From assembly GCA_002440965.1 (NCBI GenBank), contig DJWJ01000026.1:1-64000 (forward strand): a stretch of 64,000 bases of DNA. Reading direction: 5' to 3'. Below, piece by piece: positions 23,360-31,760 of this stretch (position 1 is the first letter of the stretch; the number at the start of each line of letters is the position of its first letter). Position numbers and translations under genes: made by a program. The notes under the pieces were generated by a model, which was not told the origin of the DNA, ran no database searches, and worked only from the letters and a program-made list of their open reading frames with translations. The DNA comes from Candidatus Omnitrophica bacterium UBA6233. Lineage in GTDB: Bacteria > Omnitrophota > Gorgyraeia > Gygaellales > Profunditerraquicolaceae.

Positions 23360-25015
23360 CTAATGAACATCAATCAGGTCAATGTTGCGATCGGTAATTC
23401 CCTCCGGAGCGACCAAAACCATATTGATAAGCTTGGTCCCCGGCGTTTTGTAGGAAGTCTTGAATTCAGACTGGGTTATGGCTGGCTTGGTTATGCCTAA
23501 ATCCCCTGACCACAGATATTGAAGTTCAACTTGCAGACAACCGGTAGGGCCTAGAGACGTAACGCTATGAATAGCAACCTCTTCGCCTTTTTCCGGCAAA
23601 TGTCGGCTAGATTCCAGACTTACCTTGCTCATATTCAAATTGGCAAATTCTTCTTTCAAAGCGGCATCCAAGCCCAGTTTAAGATTATATTCAAGAGGCT
23701 TGCCTTGATTGATTTCGCTCAATCTTTCCTGAATTACAGCTAAGGCATCCGGATCAGAATTTCCCATCTTTTCCAACAACAAATTATAATATTCCTTGGC
23801 CGCCGGCAATTCCCCTTCCCACTGCTTTAACAAGCCTAATTGGTATAAGCCGGCTAACACATGTGGAGACAAAGCTTCTTTCCGGGCCAGCTGTTCAAAA
23901 TACTCCCTCCCCGATTTCAGATCCCGCAAAACATAAATAAAGATAACCCCGCTTTTGTAGGCAACCTCATCGGCATGACTGCTTTTCGGAAAGGTTTTTA
24001 AGAACTCGGTATAAACATCTTTGGCCTGAGCAAAAACCTTGGCCTTTTCCAGATTGAATCCTCGTAAATACATCAACTCCTCGCTCCAGGATTCTTTACC
24101 GCCTGCCTCCTCAATCTTCTTAAAGATTTTTTCGGCATAAAGCGGATCCGCCGCCGCGTTGTTGCTGTAAGCAAAACGCTTGGCGACCTCGGTTAATTCC
24201 GAAATCAATTTCTCTTTACTCAAACTTTTGGAAATTCTTTCGATATAAATATCGTAAATAGTCTCCGCTAGTTCTAAATTAGCGTCTTTATAGAATTTAT
24301 CGGTGATATTTCTTAACTCGGCGTCTTTAATGTCTGAACCGGCAAGTTTCAGGGCATAAATTTTATACAGCTCTTTGGCCTTACCGCTTTCATTATAAAT
24401 AATCAGCTTATCCGCGATTTTCCTTACAACTTCCATATCTCCGTTTGACTGCGCAAATCCTGTAACGGCGCTCATTAACTCCGTAAGAGACGCTTCACTG
24501 AATGTGTCTTGCTGATCCGCGTGGAACTGATACAACAAAAGCCGGGAATAAATATTTAAGGGGTCTTTAGAAGTAGTCGCGCCTAGCGCCGCTTGAGCGC
24601 AATTTACTATATCATCGCGATACTCGTTGCCTTTGGCAAAATATTCATCCCAGTTTTTAACATCCTCCAGATATTTAAGCTGGGAGTATCTTGCGAACGC
24701 TATGTAGTAATTAACAGCCGGCTCGACTGTTTTGTTTTCGGGACAAATACCCTTTAATAGCCCTACGAAATCAGTATATTTATTATCCTTGAAATACAAA
24801 TCTTTTAGTTCATCAAGGCAAACTGGCTGGCTGGTTTTGCCTTCGCAGATACATTTGGTCAAAGTTTCGGCAGCATTTGGCTTTGATTCTTCGGCATATG
24901 AATGACAAATGTCAAAACTCAAATTACAAATGAAACTCAAAATTAAAATGACAAATATTAAAACGAAGGTTTCGTTATTTGAAATTTGACATTCTAGATC
25001 ATTGGATTTTATCAT
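23360..25015 (-). CDS. Exported TPR-repeat protein with repeat-derived signal peptide
   Basis: In this 551-residue protein residues 12-40 form a signal peptide (ETFVLIFVILILSFICNLSF, then DICHSYA-EE) encoded by a copy of the dispersed repeat. The rest is mainly tetratricopeptide-like helical pairs, for example residues 330-430 (AKDVYTEFLKTFPKSSHADE ... AAKEYYNLLLEKMG). A C-terminal beta-type region (EEVAIHSVTSLGPTGCLQVE ... INMVLVAPEGITD) covers about 475-551. It is the last gene of the carbohydrate operon. Its ATG overlaps the stop codon of the preceding hydrolase (ATGA). It probably acts as a periplasmic or outer-membrane scaffold; the exact role is unknown. Confidence 0.8.
   Translation of the reverse strand: MIKSNDLECQISNNETFVLIFVILILSFICNLSFDICHSYAEESKPNAAETLTKCICEGKTSQPVCLDELKDLYFKDNKYTDFVGLLKGICPENKTVEPAVNYYIAFARYSQLKYLEDVKNWDEYFAKGNEYRDDIVNCAQAALGATTSKDPLNIYSRLLLYQFHADQQDTFSEASLTELMSAVTGFAQSNGDMEVVRKIADKLIIYNESGKAKELYKIYALKLAGSDIKDAELRNITDKFYKDANLELAETIYDIYIERISKSLSKEKLISELTEVAKRFAYSNNAAADPLYAEKIFKKIEEAGGKESWSEELMYLRGFNLEKAKVFAQAKDVYTEFLKTFPKSSHADEVAYKSGVIFIYVLRDLKSGREYFEQLARKEALSPHVLAGLYQLGLLKQWEGELPAAKEYYNLLLEKMGNSDPDALAVIQERLSEINQGKPLEYNLKLGLDAALKEEFANLNMSKVSLESSRHLPEKGEEVAIHSVTSLGPTGCLQVELQYLWSGDLGITKPAITQSEFKTSYKTPGTKLINMVLVAPEGITDRNIDLIDVH
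24904..25015. repeat. Dispersed AT-rich palindromic repeat, copy 3 (coding)
   Basis: The arm AATGACAAATGTCAAAACTC at left is similar to the corresponding arms of the other copies. On the minus strand this copy is read as codons 1-37 of the TPR protein and encodes its entire signal peptide, including the SYA cleavage region. Confidence 0.75.
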
Positions 25016-26295
25016 TTTGATTTCGCCTTCTTTTTCTTGTTATTTAAGTTCGGATTCTTCCAGAACTCCCTAATCGCATAATAAGCCCTGCGGGGCGAAC
25101 GTATATCCAAACCATCATCCGGATTTTTAGATAAGGATACAATTCCAAACCATTCCTCATTCATATTCTTATTGCCTTCCGCTCTGATATCGTAATAATA
25201 ACTGCCGTTGGACCAGTTGGATATAGTATCGTGTACATTCCACGAATCAGGATTACTGTCATCGTGTTTCCACCATTCATCCGTCCATTCAAACATTATG
25301 CCGCCCAAACAATTACCGGCTCCGCGTTTTTGTCCGGCCAGATTTTCATAGATCTGGCGCCACTGCGATTCCAGAAAAAACGCCTGCATATTCTGGTCTT
25401 CTTTCTTTAAAAAAGCGTCATAACAATCCGCTCCGAATTCCGACAAAAGAATGGGCTTATCGAATGTCGCCTTTAACGACATGAAAAGATTGCCGAAAGT
25501 TTTCCCCCGGTAAATTATACAAGCTACCAAATCCACATCCTTCGCTGCTTCTTTGGCATATTCAAGCCCTGCCAATTCTCCGTTACCTAAAGCTACCGGA
25601 TGGTTCGGGTCAATTTTATGAATCTTTTGGGCTATCTCATTAACAAAAGAATAATAAGTCTTGATTCGCAGGCCTTTTTGTTTCTGCGGGTCAGGTTCTT
25701 TGTCTATCTCTTCGCTTGACCATGGGTTGACGGTGCCTATACAAGAATAATTATTTTCGTTCCCCAAGATCCAAAGCAAGACCCCCGGTTCATCTTTAAG
25801 GGAATTAACCATATCCAAAACCTGCTTTTCTATTCTTTCCCGGAACTTGACGTCTCCGTAAAGCGGACACGGATACTCCCAGAAACCCAGCCAGTCCCCG
25901 ATAATCGTGCGGATGCCGTATTTCTCATATAAATCCCGGATTACTGTCTTTACTTTGCCTATATCTTCGGGCACCTGATAAAGCCTGATAGCATTAATAC
26001 CCATCTCCTTCATCAACTTACCGTCGACGAGCCAGGGCTTGCGGGAATCGCTCCACCAGTCATATTCGTGATTTTTTCCGATAGGAATGGGGTTATAACA
26101 GACGCCCTTAACGACAAACGGACGGCCGTTTACAATAAGCTGATAATTCTTGTTTTTTAATTTTTTTATAAAGACTTTGGGTTGCTTTGCGCAGCCAAAA
26201 ATAAAAAATAAAAATAAGATACAGGCCGCAAAAACAGCTGCTTTGCGGCCTGTATCAATCACAGATTTATTGCTATTATTCAAACTTGATTTCAT
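25012..26295 (-). CDS. GH2-like TIM-barrel lipoprotein hydrolase
   Basis: This protein is about 427 residues long. A lipoprotein signal (AAVFAACILFLFFIFGC) has the lipid-modified Cys near residue 35. The catalytic domain begins at YQLIVNGRPFVVKGVCYNPI. It has the acid/base Glu in WILGNENNYS and the nucleophile Glu in ILLSEFGAD, as in family 2 glycosidases and related clan A enzymes. The same domain occurs at the C-terminus of the 781-residue protein upstream and, with much closer identity, at the C-terminus of the giant protein. The start at 26295 overlaps the preceding gene by 20 bases; another ATG in frame lies at 26334. Substrate unknown; a beta-linked glycan is likely. Confidence 0.85.
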   Translation of the reverse strand: MKSSLNNSNKSVIDTGRKAAVFAACILFLFFIFGCAKQPKVFIKKLKNKNYQLIVNGRPFVVKGVCYNPIPIGKNHEYDWWSDSRKPWLVDGKLMKEMGINAIRLYQVPEDIGKVKTVIRDLYEKYGIRTIIGDWLGFWEYPCPLYGDVKFRERIEKQVLDMVNSLKDEPGVLLWILGNENNYSCIGTVNPWSSEEIDKEPDPQKQKGLRIKTYYSFVNEIAQKIHKIDPNHPVALGNGELAGLEYAKEAAKDVDLVACIIYRGKTFGNLFMSLKATFDKPILLSEFGADCYDAFLKKEDQNMQAFFLESQWRQIYENLAGQKRGAGNCLGGIMFEWTDEWWKHDDSNPDSWNVHDTISNWSNGSYYYDIRAEGNKNMNEEWFGIVSLSKNPDDGLDIRSPRRAYYAIREFWKNPNLNNKKKKAKSK

Positions 26296-27430
26296 CCAGA
26301 TAGAAAGTGGCGCCTTCAGGATTATTATCGACATTTGCCGACCAGCAGAAACCGCCGATAATATAAGACATATCCTTGCCTTTTAAGTCAATGCTGTATT
26401 GCTTCCATTCTTTTTCCAGAATGACCGGCCCGATAACCGCGCTATCCGAATCGGAGAACTCACCCATAATACCGCCAACCTTAAACTCTTCGATGCGCTC
26501 GCCGCCTTTTGCGCCACGCGCGTAGAATGTCAGCTTGGTCGCCTTGGATAGATCGAACCCGGAATCAACCGTTCCCCAGTTATTAGCCGGATGCTGCCAG
26601 AATATCCCTGCCCAGCCGGAACCCTGCGTTTTTTGCCCGCTGTAAATTATCTTTACGCAAGTATCGCCCAGGTAGGGATCATCCTTTGAAGCTCCATCAT
26701 ACTTTAAGTCCCCATAATCACCCATCCAGCCCGAAGGAATAAAATGATTCTTGGCTGAAGAACGGTCAGAGTAAATATAAAAAGGCAAAGCTTCCTGTTT
26801 CTTGCCTTCCGGTTTCAAAGAGGCGTCCGACTCGAATTTGACATCATCGATATAAAGCGTTGCCCCCTCGGGATTTAAATCCGAGGTTATCGTCCAGCCA
26901 AAACCGCCATTAATATAGGAAAGGTCTTTTCCGCTTAAATTAACGGTGTATTGTTTCCAGCTATCGGTAAGTTCAATCGGCCCCATCTCCACTGACGCCG
27001 TATCCGGGTATGTGCCTTTTATGCCACCGACCATAACCTTCTGAATCACTTCCCCACCTTTTGCGCCCCGGGCCCAAAAGGTCAGTTTGTTCATACCGCT
27101 TAGATCAAAACCGCCTTTTTTATTTCCCCAGTTATTGGCCGGATTCTGCCAATAAACACCTGCCCAGCCTTGGCCTTGGGACTTCTTGGCGCTGTAGATA
27201 AACTGGATGCTAGTGGTGCCGCTTTTAGGATTATCGGCCGACTGATCATTCATTTTGATATCGCCGTAATCACCCATCCAGCCCGAAGGAATATAATGGT
27301 TTCCTCTTGCGTTTTTGTCGCTGTAAACCACGAATTCCTTTTGCGCGGCTTCGGCGGCTTTTTCTTCAGCCCTGGCTGTAATCGGCAGAGCTAAAGCCAT
27401 AACTGCTAAAACCAGTACTAACTTTTTCAT
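26276..27430 (-). CDS. Exported tandem carbohydrate-binding-like protein
   Basis: This protein is about 384 residues long. The signal peptide is KKLVLVLAVMALALPITARA-EE. Two copies of a ~165-residue beta-sandwich follow (about residues 32-200 and 217-384). Each has YSD..A..NHYIPSGWMGDYGD near its start, GWAG.YWQNPANNWG in the middle, ARGAKGGE, and a final NPEGATLYIDDVKFE. The fold resembles galactose-binding/CBM modules with aromatic faces suited to sugar stacking. It lies between two GH2-like enzymes of the operon and probably holds their substrate. The start is the ATG at 27430, preceded by GGGGGTG. Confidence 0.82.
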   Translation of the reverse strand: MKKLVLVLAVMALALPITARAEEKAAEAAQKEFVVYSDKNARGNHYIPSGWMGDYGDIKMNDQSADNPKSGTTSIQFIYSAKKSQGQGWAGVYWQNPANNWGNKKGGFDLSGMNKLTFWARGAKGGEVIQKVMVGGIKGTYPDTASVEMGPIELTDSWKQYTVNLSGKDLSYINGGFGWTITSDLNPEGATLYIDDVKFESDASLKPEGKKQEALPFYIYSDRSSAKNHFIPSGWMGDYGDLKYDGASKDDPYLGDTCVKIIYSGQKTQGSGWAGIFWQHPANNWGTVDSGFDLSKATKLTFYARGAKGGERIEEFKVGGIMGEFSDSDSAVIGPVILEKEWKQYSIDLKGKDMSYIIGGFCWSANVDNNPEGATFYLDEIKFE

Positions 27431-27513
27431 AAACACCCCCTTTTTTTAAGTTAAAACTAAAAGTAAAAAGTTGAAATCCAAAACCCTTTCTCTCCTTCCC
27501 CCTCCGTAAAAAA

Positions 27514-29859
27514 TTATCGCCAAAGTTTTTGATACGTATAATATGCCTTGCGCAAATGCCTTAAGAAAGGACTATCCTTGCCATCTCCCTGCCCGCAAAG
27601 CCCTAACCATTCTTCATGCATAAAACCATCAGGAAATGGGCCGGCCCATAAACCTTTGGTATCATGGATAGAAGGTTCATACGCCTTCCACCATTCATCG
27701 AGCCACTCAAAAACCACTCCGCCGATTGCGGTTCCCGCTCCTGATCTAAAAGCCATATTATCTTCGATATCCTCCCAAGAAGCCTTATGGTAGACGGCTT
27801 GCGCTTCTTCCGACTCTTCAATAGTCTTTCCTTCGGCATAAGCCGGACAACCAAACTCGGTAATAAACGCCGGCTTATCCGCTTCCTCTCTTACACTTTT
27901 CCAGAAACGGCCAAAACCGTAATTACCGCGGTAAGCATTGGTGCCGAATATATCTATATCGGGAGTATTTTTGCCGAATTTATCCAAAAATAAAATATCT
28001 CCGCTGCAAATTGCCACCGGATGATCCGGATCGATAGACTTTATTATCCGGGCCACTTCATTGGCGAACCTAAAAAATGCATCCGGCTCGGTGTTAGCGT
28101 TACAGGCATAACCATAGACGTTCTCGTTGCCCAAAAGCCAGAATAATATGAATGGTTCATCCTTATATTCGTTAACCATTTGTTTTACCGATTCAATCAT
28201 ATTCTTCTTTTGCTCTTCGTTGTTATAATCGGTGCCCGGATTCCACGCCGCTCCTGAACCAATCGCGTATTTGCCGAGGAAATCCCCCATTATCACCCGA
28301 ATCCCGTAAGTCTTATACATATCCCGTAAAACTTCTTTATCTATCTTCAATGGATGATGGTAAAGCCTTATCGTATTAACTCCCATATCCCTCATCAGCT
28401 TAAAATCGCCTACAGGGGCCTTCTTGGTATCCGTATCTAAATAAGAATCGTAGGGGCCATCGGCCTTGCCGTTATGATTGAAATCATCCAGCATCCAGCT
28501 GGTCTGCGTGCCTTCATCCGGAGACTGCCCTACCTTAGTCGGAGAATAAGTGATACCTTTGATTATATAAGGCTTGCCCTCTACCATAAGCTGCCAATCT
28601 CCGTTAGCATATTGCGCCGCGTAGACTTTCCCGTTGCCGGATTTTTTCCTGATTTCCGAAGATTCGGGTTTGGTTTTTGCGATTAATTTATCTAAAAGCC
28701 CGACTTTGACAAACTTCCCGGGGCTCACCATCGCCACATCGTTGGAAACATCGTTATCATAACCGTTAATTATTTTAATATCCGCGCCTTCAAGCCTGTA
28801 TCCGATTTGCGGATTGTTACGCAAAATGTAATTTATCTTGGCGAGCGCGGCTTGGCCCACATACCAGGGCGTATGCCAATAGGTCCAGCCATAGCTAGCC
28901 GGAAAATGCACGACTATGGCATAATAGCATTTCAACGCATGTTTTGTTAAGCCTGATTTTTCCAGCAACAGGGCTGTATAAAATAATTTTACGCCTTGGG
29001 GTTCGTTGGAAGTAGCCCATTTTAAAAACGCCGCCTCTAAATCCGGCGAATGCGAGAAATCCCATAAATCTCCATCGAGCCGCTTTTCTTTTTGCGCCTT
29101 TTTGAATTCCGGATCCCACCTGACTGAAGCCGTATTAGGGTATATCCCCTCTCCGACCGCGGCAATCAAACCCTCCTGATCAGCCGCTACATACTTGTAA
29201 TTTTTGGTTCCGGTATCGATAAACTCTCCGTATTTTTCATAATTGACAAGGTCTTCGGTTCCTGGGTCATACAAAACGATTTTCGTGGGAAGCTGGCTGA
29301 CTTTCTTTTTTTGCTCAATTTCAATCGAACCGGTCTCAATCTTTTTCAGGCTCTGCTCGCTGGCCAGTTTTAGCGACCAGAACCACCCTCGCGGATCCCA
29401 GGCCTGGGCAAACGGATATTTATTAACTATCAATTTGAATATTTTCTTGGCTTCCCCGGACTTGTCCTGGCGCATTAAGGACTCTGCCTGAATAAAATAG
29501 GCGGTTGCCACATCATTTAAAATTTGCACGTCTTCAATTTCATTCTTGGCCTTAGGAAGCGCTTTCAAACCTGCCTCCTGCCTATCCGCTTCATCTTTAT
29601 ATAAATCAATCAACTGTTGGGTATATTTAAAGGTAGCTTCCACATCCCTCTTGCCGTGACTAGCCCAGGATTTATTAATCAATTCCCCGGAGGACGGCTT
29701 GTCTTCTGCATATGAATGACAAAGGTCAAAACTCAAATGACAAAATAAATTCAAAATTAAAATGACAAAGGTCAAAACAAATGTTTTGACCTTGGAAATT
29801 TGACATTTGCCTGCCTGCCGGACAGGCAGGGATTTATTTTGAATTTTGGATTTTGTCAT
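27514..29859 (-). CDS. Exported TPR plus GH2-like TIM-barrel protein
   Basis: In this 781-residue protein codons 1-52 come from a copy of the dispersed repeat: KCQISKVKTFVLTFVILILN leading to a signal peptide that ends CHSYA-ED. It also contains the palindrome-encoded SLPVRQAGK insertion at residues 10-18. TPR-like helices cover about 60-170 (GEAKKIFKLIVNKYPFAQAW). A region with no clear match follows (about 190-430). The C-terminal barrel (about 440-781) has WQLMVEGKPYIIKGITYSPT, the acid/base Glu in FWLLGNENVYG and the nucleophile in AFITEFGCPAY. The start ATG is the ATGACA of the repeat itself, a few bases after the permease stop. It probably acts in the periplasm on an oligosaccharide. 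Confidence 0.83.
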   Translation of the reverse strand: MTKSKIQNKSLPVRQAGKCQISKVKTFVLTFVILILNLFCHLSFDLCHSYAEDKPSSGELINKSWASHGKRDVEATFKYTQQLIDLYKDEADRQEAGLKALPKAKNEIEDVQILNDVATAYFIQAESLMRQDKSGEAKKIFKLIVNKYPFAQAWDPRGWFWSLKLASEQSLKKIETGSIEIEQKKKVSQLPTKIVLYDPGTEDLVNYEKYGEFIDTGTKNYKYVAADQEGLIAAVGEGIYPNTASVRWDPEFKKAQKEKRLDGDLWDFSHSPDLEAAFLKWATSNEPQGVKLFYTALLLEKSGLTKHALKCYYAIVVHFPASYGWTYWHTPWYVGQAALAKINYILRNNPQIGYRLEGADIKIINGYDNDVSNDVAMVSPGKFVKVGLLDKLIAKTKPESSEIRKKSGNGKVYAAQYANGDWQLMVEGKPYIIKGITYSPTKVGQSPDEGTQTSWMLDDFNHNGKADGPYDSYLDTDTKKAPVGDFKLMRDMGVNTIRLYHHPLKIDKEVLRDMYKTYGIRVIMGDFLGKYAIGSGAAWNPGTDYNNEEQKKNMIESVKQMVNEYKDEPFILFWLLGNENVYGYACNANTEPDAFFRFANEVARIIKSIDPDHPVAICSGDILFLDKFGKNTPDIDIFGTNAYRGNYGFGRFWKSVREEADKPAFITEFGCPAYAEGKTIEESEEAQAVYHKASWEDIEDNMAFRSGAGTAIGGVVFEWLDEWWKAYEPSIHDTKGLWAGPFPDGFMHEEWLGLCGQGDGKDSPFLRHLRKAYYTYQKLWR

Positions 29860-29870
29860 TTGTCATTACC
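29712..29870. repeat. Dispersed AT-rich palindromic repeat, copy 4 (coding, with nested insertion)
   Basis: It has the same arms as the other copies (AATGACAAAGGTCAAAACTC at left, TTTTGTCATTTGTCATTA at right). On the minus strand it provides the stop codon of the upstream permease (TAA) and then the start codon and signal peptide of the 781-residue hydrolase. A nested 21-base GC-rich palindrome lies at 29810-29830. Confidence 0.8.
29810..29830. repeat. GC-rich palindromic micro-insertion (SLPVRQAG type)
   Basis: CCTGCCTGCC and GGCAGG-type arms form a short palindrome inside repeat copy 4, and it is read in frame as LPVRQAG. Its GC content contrasts sharply with the surrounding AT-rich repeat, so it is a separate insertion. 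A half-copy-like CAAGGCAGGCAGGGATTCGG occurs near 59780 in the giant gene. Confidence 0.65.
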
Positions 29871-30714
29871 CAACAACGGCTCCCTGCGTAACTCCCTTGA
29901 CAATATACTTCTGCATCAAAAGGTATAACAATATAATAGGTATTATAGATATGGTTAAGCCTGCCATCAAAAGCGGATAGCGCGTGACAAACTCTCCCTG
30001 GAAAGTAATCAGAGCCACCTGCAGCGGCATCAGCGGCCGGGAATCGAAAATAAGCAAAGCCAAAATAAACTCGTTCCAGACATTAAGCGCGTTTAAAACC
30101 ACAACTACCGCCAATACCGGCTTAGCCAAAGGCAAACATACGTGCCACCAGATTCCGAATTTCGAACATCCGTCTATACGGGCGGCATCTTCTAATTCCT
30201 TAGGCATCCTGTCGAAAAAAGTCTTTAACAGGAATATACTGGTGGATAATCCTACGTTGATCATACACAAAATATAACCGAAAGGCGTATTTCTCAAATG
30301 CAATTTATTCAACAACACATACAACGCGACGAAACTACCCTGTATAGGAATCATCATTGCCGCGATAAACACGAAAAAGATTATATTCTTTCCGGGGAAT
30401 TTAAGCCGGCTAAAAGCATAAGCGGCCATAGAAGAGACAATGATTATCCCGATAACTACCGAAACTGTATAAAAAAGGCTGTTCAGGAAATACCGGTCAA
30501 ATCCCCCCTGTATCCAAGCCTGATAATAATTTTCAAAATGCGGCACCTTGGGGATAATCGACATATCTTTAAAGATTGTTTCCTGGGTTTTCAAACTCGA
30601 GGAAATCATCCAGAGCAGAGGAAAAAGGCAGGTTACCGACACGGTAAGCATGAACAAATGAATGATTGTGTTCTCGCTTATTTTCTTCACTTTGTAATAG
30701 AGACTTGAACGCAT
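29866..30714 (-). CDS. CUT1-type sugar ABC transporter permease (MalG-like)
   Basis: This ~282-residue protein has six membrane helices. The EAA loop that contacts the ATPase is EDAARIDGCSKFGIWWHVCL-PLAKPV (EAAxxDG...G...P form). The N-terminal SVTCLFPLLWMISSSLKT and C-terminal end (MQKYIVKGVTQGAVVG) are typical of MalG/UgpE. The start is set at the ATG at 30714, four bases after the upstream permease stop; a start at 30756 would overlap that gene. It pairs with the permease at 30719-31591 and the lipoprotein at 31761-33071. Confidence 0.93.
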   Translation of the reverse strand: MRSSLYYKVKKISENTIIHLFMLTVSVTCLFPLLWMISSSLKTQETIFKDMSIIPKVPHFENYYQAWIQGGFDRYFLNSLFYTVSVVIGIIIVSSMAAYAFSRLKFPGKNIIFFVFIAAMMIPIQGSFVALYVLLNKLHLRNTPFGYILCMINVGLSTSIFLLKTFFDRMPKELEDAARIDGCSKFGIWWHVCLPLAKPVLAVVVVLNALNVWNEFILALLIFDSRPLMPLQVALITFQGEFVTRYPLLMAGLTISIIPIILLYLLMQKYIVKGVTQGAVVG

Positions 30715-30718
30715 TTTT

Positions 30719-31591
30719 TTAAGCCTTGGATTTTTTATTAACCATATACTGGACAAAAGAAATCATACATAAAATAACGCCGAAAGTGATACCTTGCGCG
30801 CAGGCATAGCCGAAACGCGATGAGCCGCGCATGGAAGCAAGTATCCTTAAAACCGGAACCTCTGTGTGATAGCCGGGCCCGCCGCCGGTCATCGTATAAA
30901 TCAACACAAAAACCTGCATCGTGCCTAAAATCGTCAATATCGCGACCAAAACCACTACCGGCATCATCAGCGGAATAGTAACGTTCTTAAACGAATTCCA
31001 GGCGTTTGCTCCATCCACGCGCGCGGCTTCGTAAAGTTCGCGGGGAATAGTTTGTAACCCGGCCAAAAACAACAAGAAACCCCAGCCAAAGCCTTTCCAG
31101 CAATGCACGATTGCTACCGTAGTTAAGGCAGTGTTCGGGTCAGAGAGCCAGTTATGCGCCAAATTAGCCATCCCGAATTGGGCAAGCCAGTAATTTAAAA
31201 TTCCGTAATTCCCGTTTAAAATCCACTGCCAGACAAGGCCGACGACTACTTCCGACAAAACCGGCGGAATGAAGAAAATCAAACGGTAGAAATTTTTCAT
31301 CCGGATTTCGCGGTCGCACGCCCAAGCCAGCAAAAAAGCGATGGCGTTCTGAAAGGTAAGCGCGATTAACGTAATATAACCGGACTGCCAGACAGCCTGC
31401 CACCAAACCTTGTCGGTGATAACTTCTTTAAAATTACTCAGTCCCACGAAAATCTTGGTAGGGAGTATCCCGTCCCAGTCAAAAAATGAAAGCTGAAAAA
31501 CCGAAATAAAGGGAATGATATAAAATACAGCGAAGATTATTGTCGCGGGAAGAACAAAGATATAGTTTTCTAGAGTAGCTTTGAGTTTCAT
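30719..31591 (-). CDS. CUT1-type sugar ABC transporter permease (MalF-like)
   Basis: This 290-residue protein has six membrane helices. The EAA loop is YEAARVDGANAWNSFKNVTI-PLMMPV. The start ENYIFVLPATIIFAVFYIIP and the motif LSFFDWDG are usual in UgpA/MalF-like permeases for oligosaccharides. It forms the channel with the MalG-like protein. No ATPase gene is found in this operon; a MalK-type ATPase is embedded in the adjacent giant gene (52740-53885). Confidence 0.94.
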   Translation of the reverse strand: MKLKATLENYIFVLPATIIFAVFYIIPFISVFQLSFFDWDGILPTKIFVGLSNFKEVITDKVWWQAVWQSGYITLIALTFQNAIAFLLAWACDREIRMKNFYRLIFFIPPVLSEVVVGLVWQWILNGNYGILNYWLAQFGMANLAHNWLSDPNTALTTVAIVHCWKGFGWGFLLFLAGLQTIPRELYEAARVDGANAWNSFKNVTIPLMMPVVVLVAILTILGTMQVFVLIYTMTGGGPGYHTEVPVLRILASMRGSSRFGYACAQGITFGVILCMISFVQYMVNKKSKA

Positions 31592-31620
31592 ATTTATTAC
31601 TTAAATCCGAAGACCGGAGC

Positions 31621-31756
31621 CCAAAATTCAAAGTTCAAAGCTCAAAATTCAAAATAGATCTAAATGACAAATATCCAATGACAAAACTTTAGTTTTAGAT
31701 TTTGACATTTGGTTTTGGGATTTATTTTGGATTTTGAATTTTGTCATTTGTCATTA
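31621..31756. repeat. Dispersed AT-rich palindromic repeat, copy 5
   Basis: CCAAAATTCAAAGTTCAAAG at left and TTTTGTCATTTGTCATTA at right. It fills the gap between the binding-protein stop and the MalF-like start and is not translated as part of either gene in the favoured starts. Confidence 0.75.
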
Positions 31757-31760
31757 CAAG

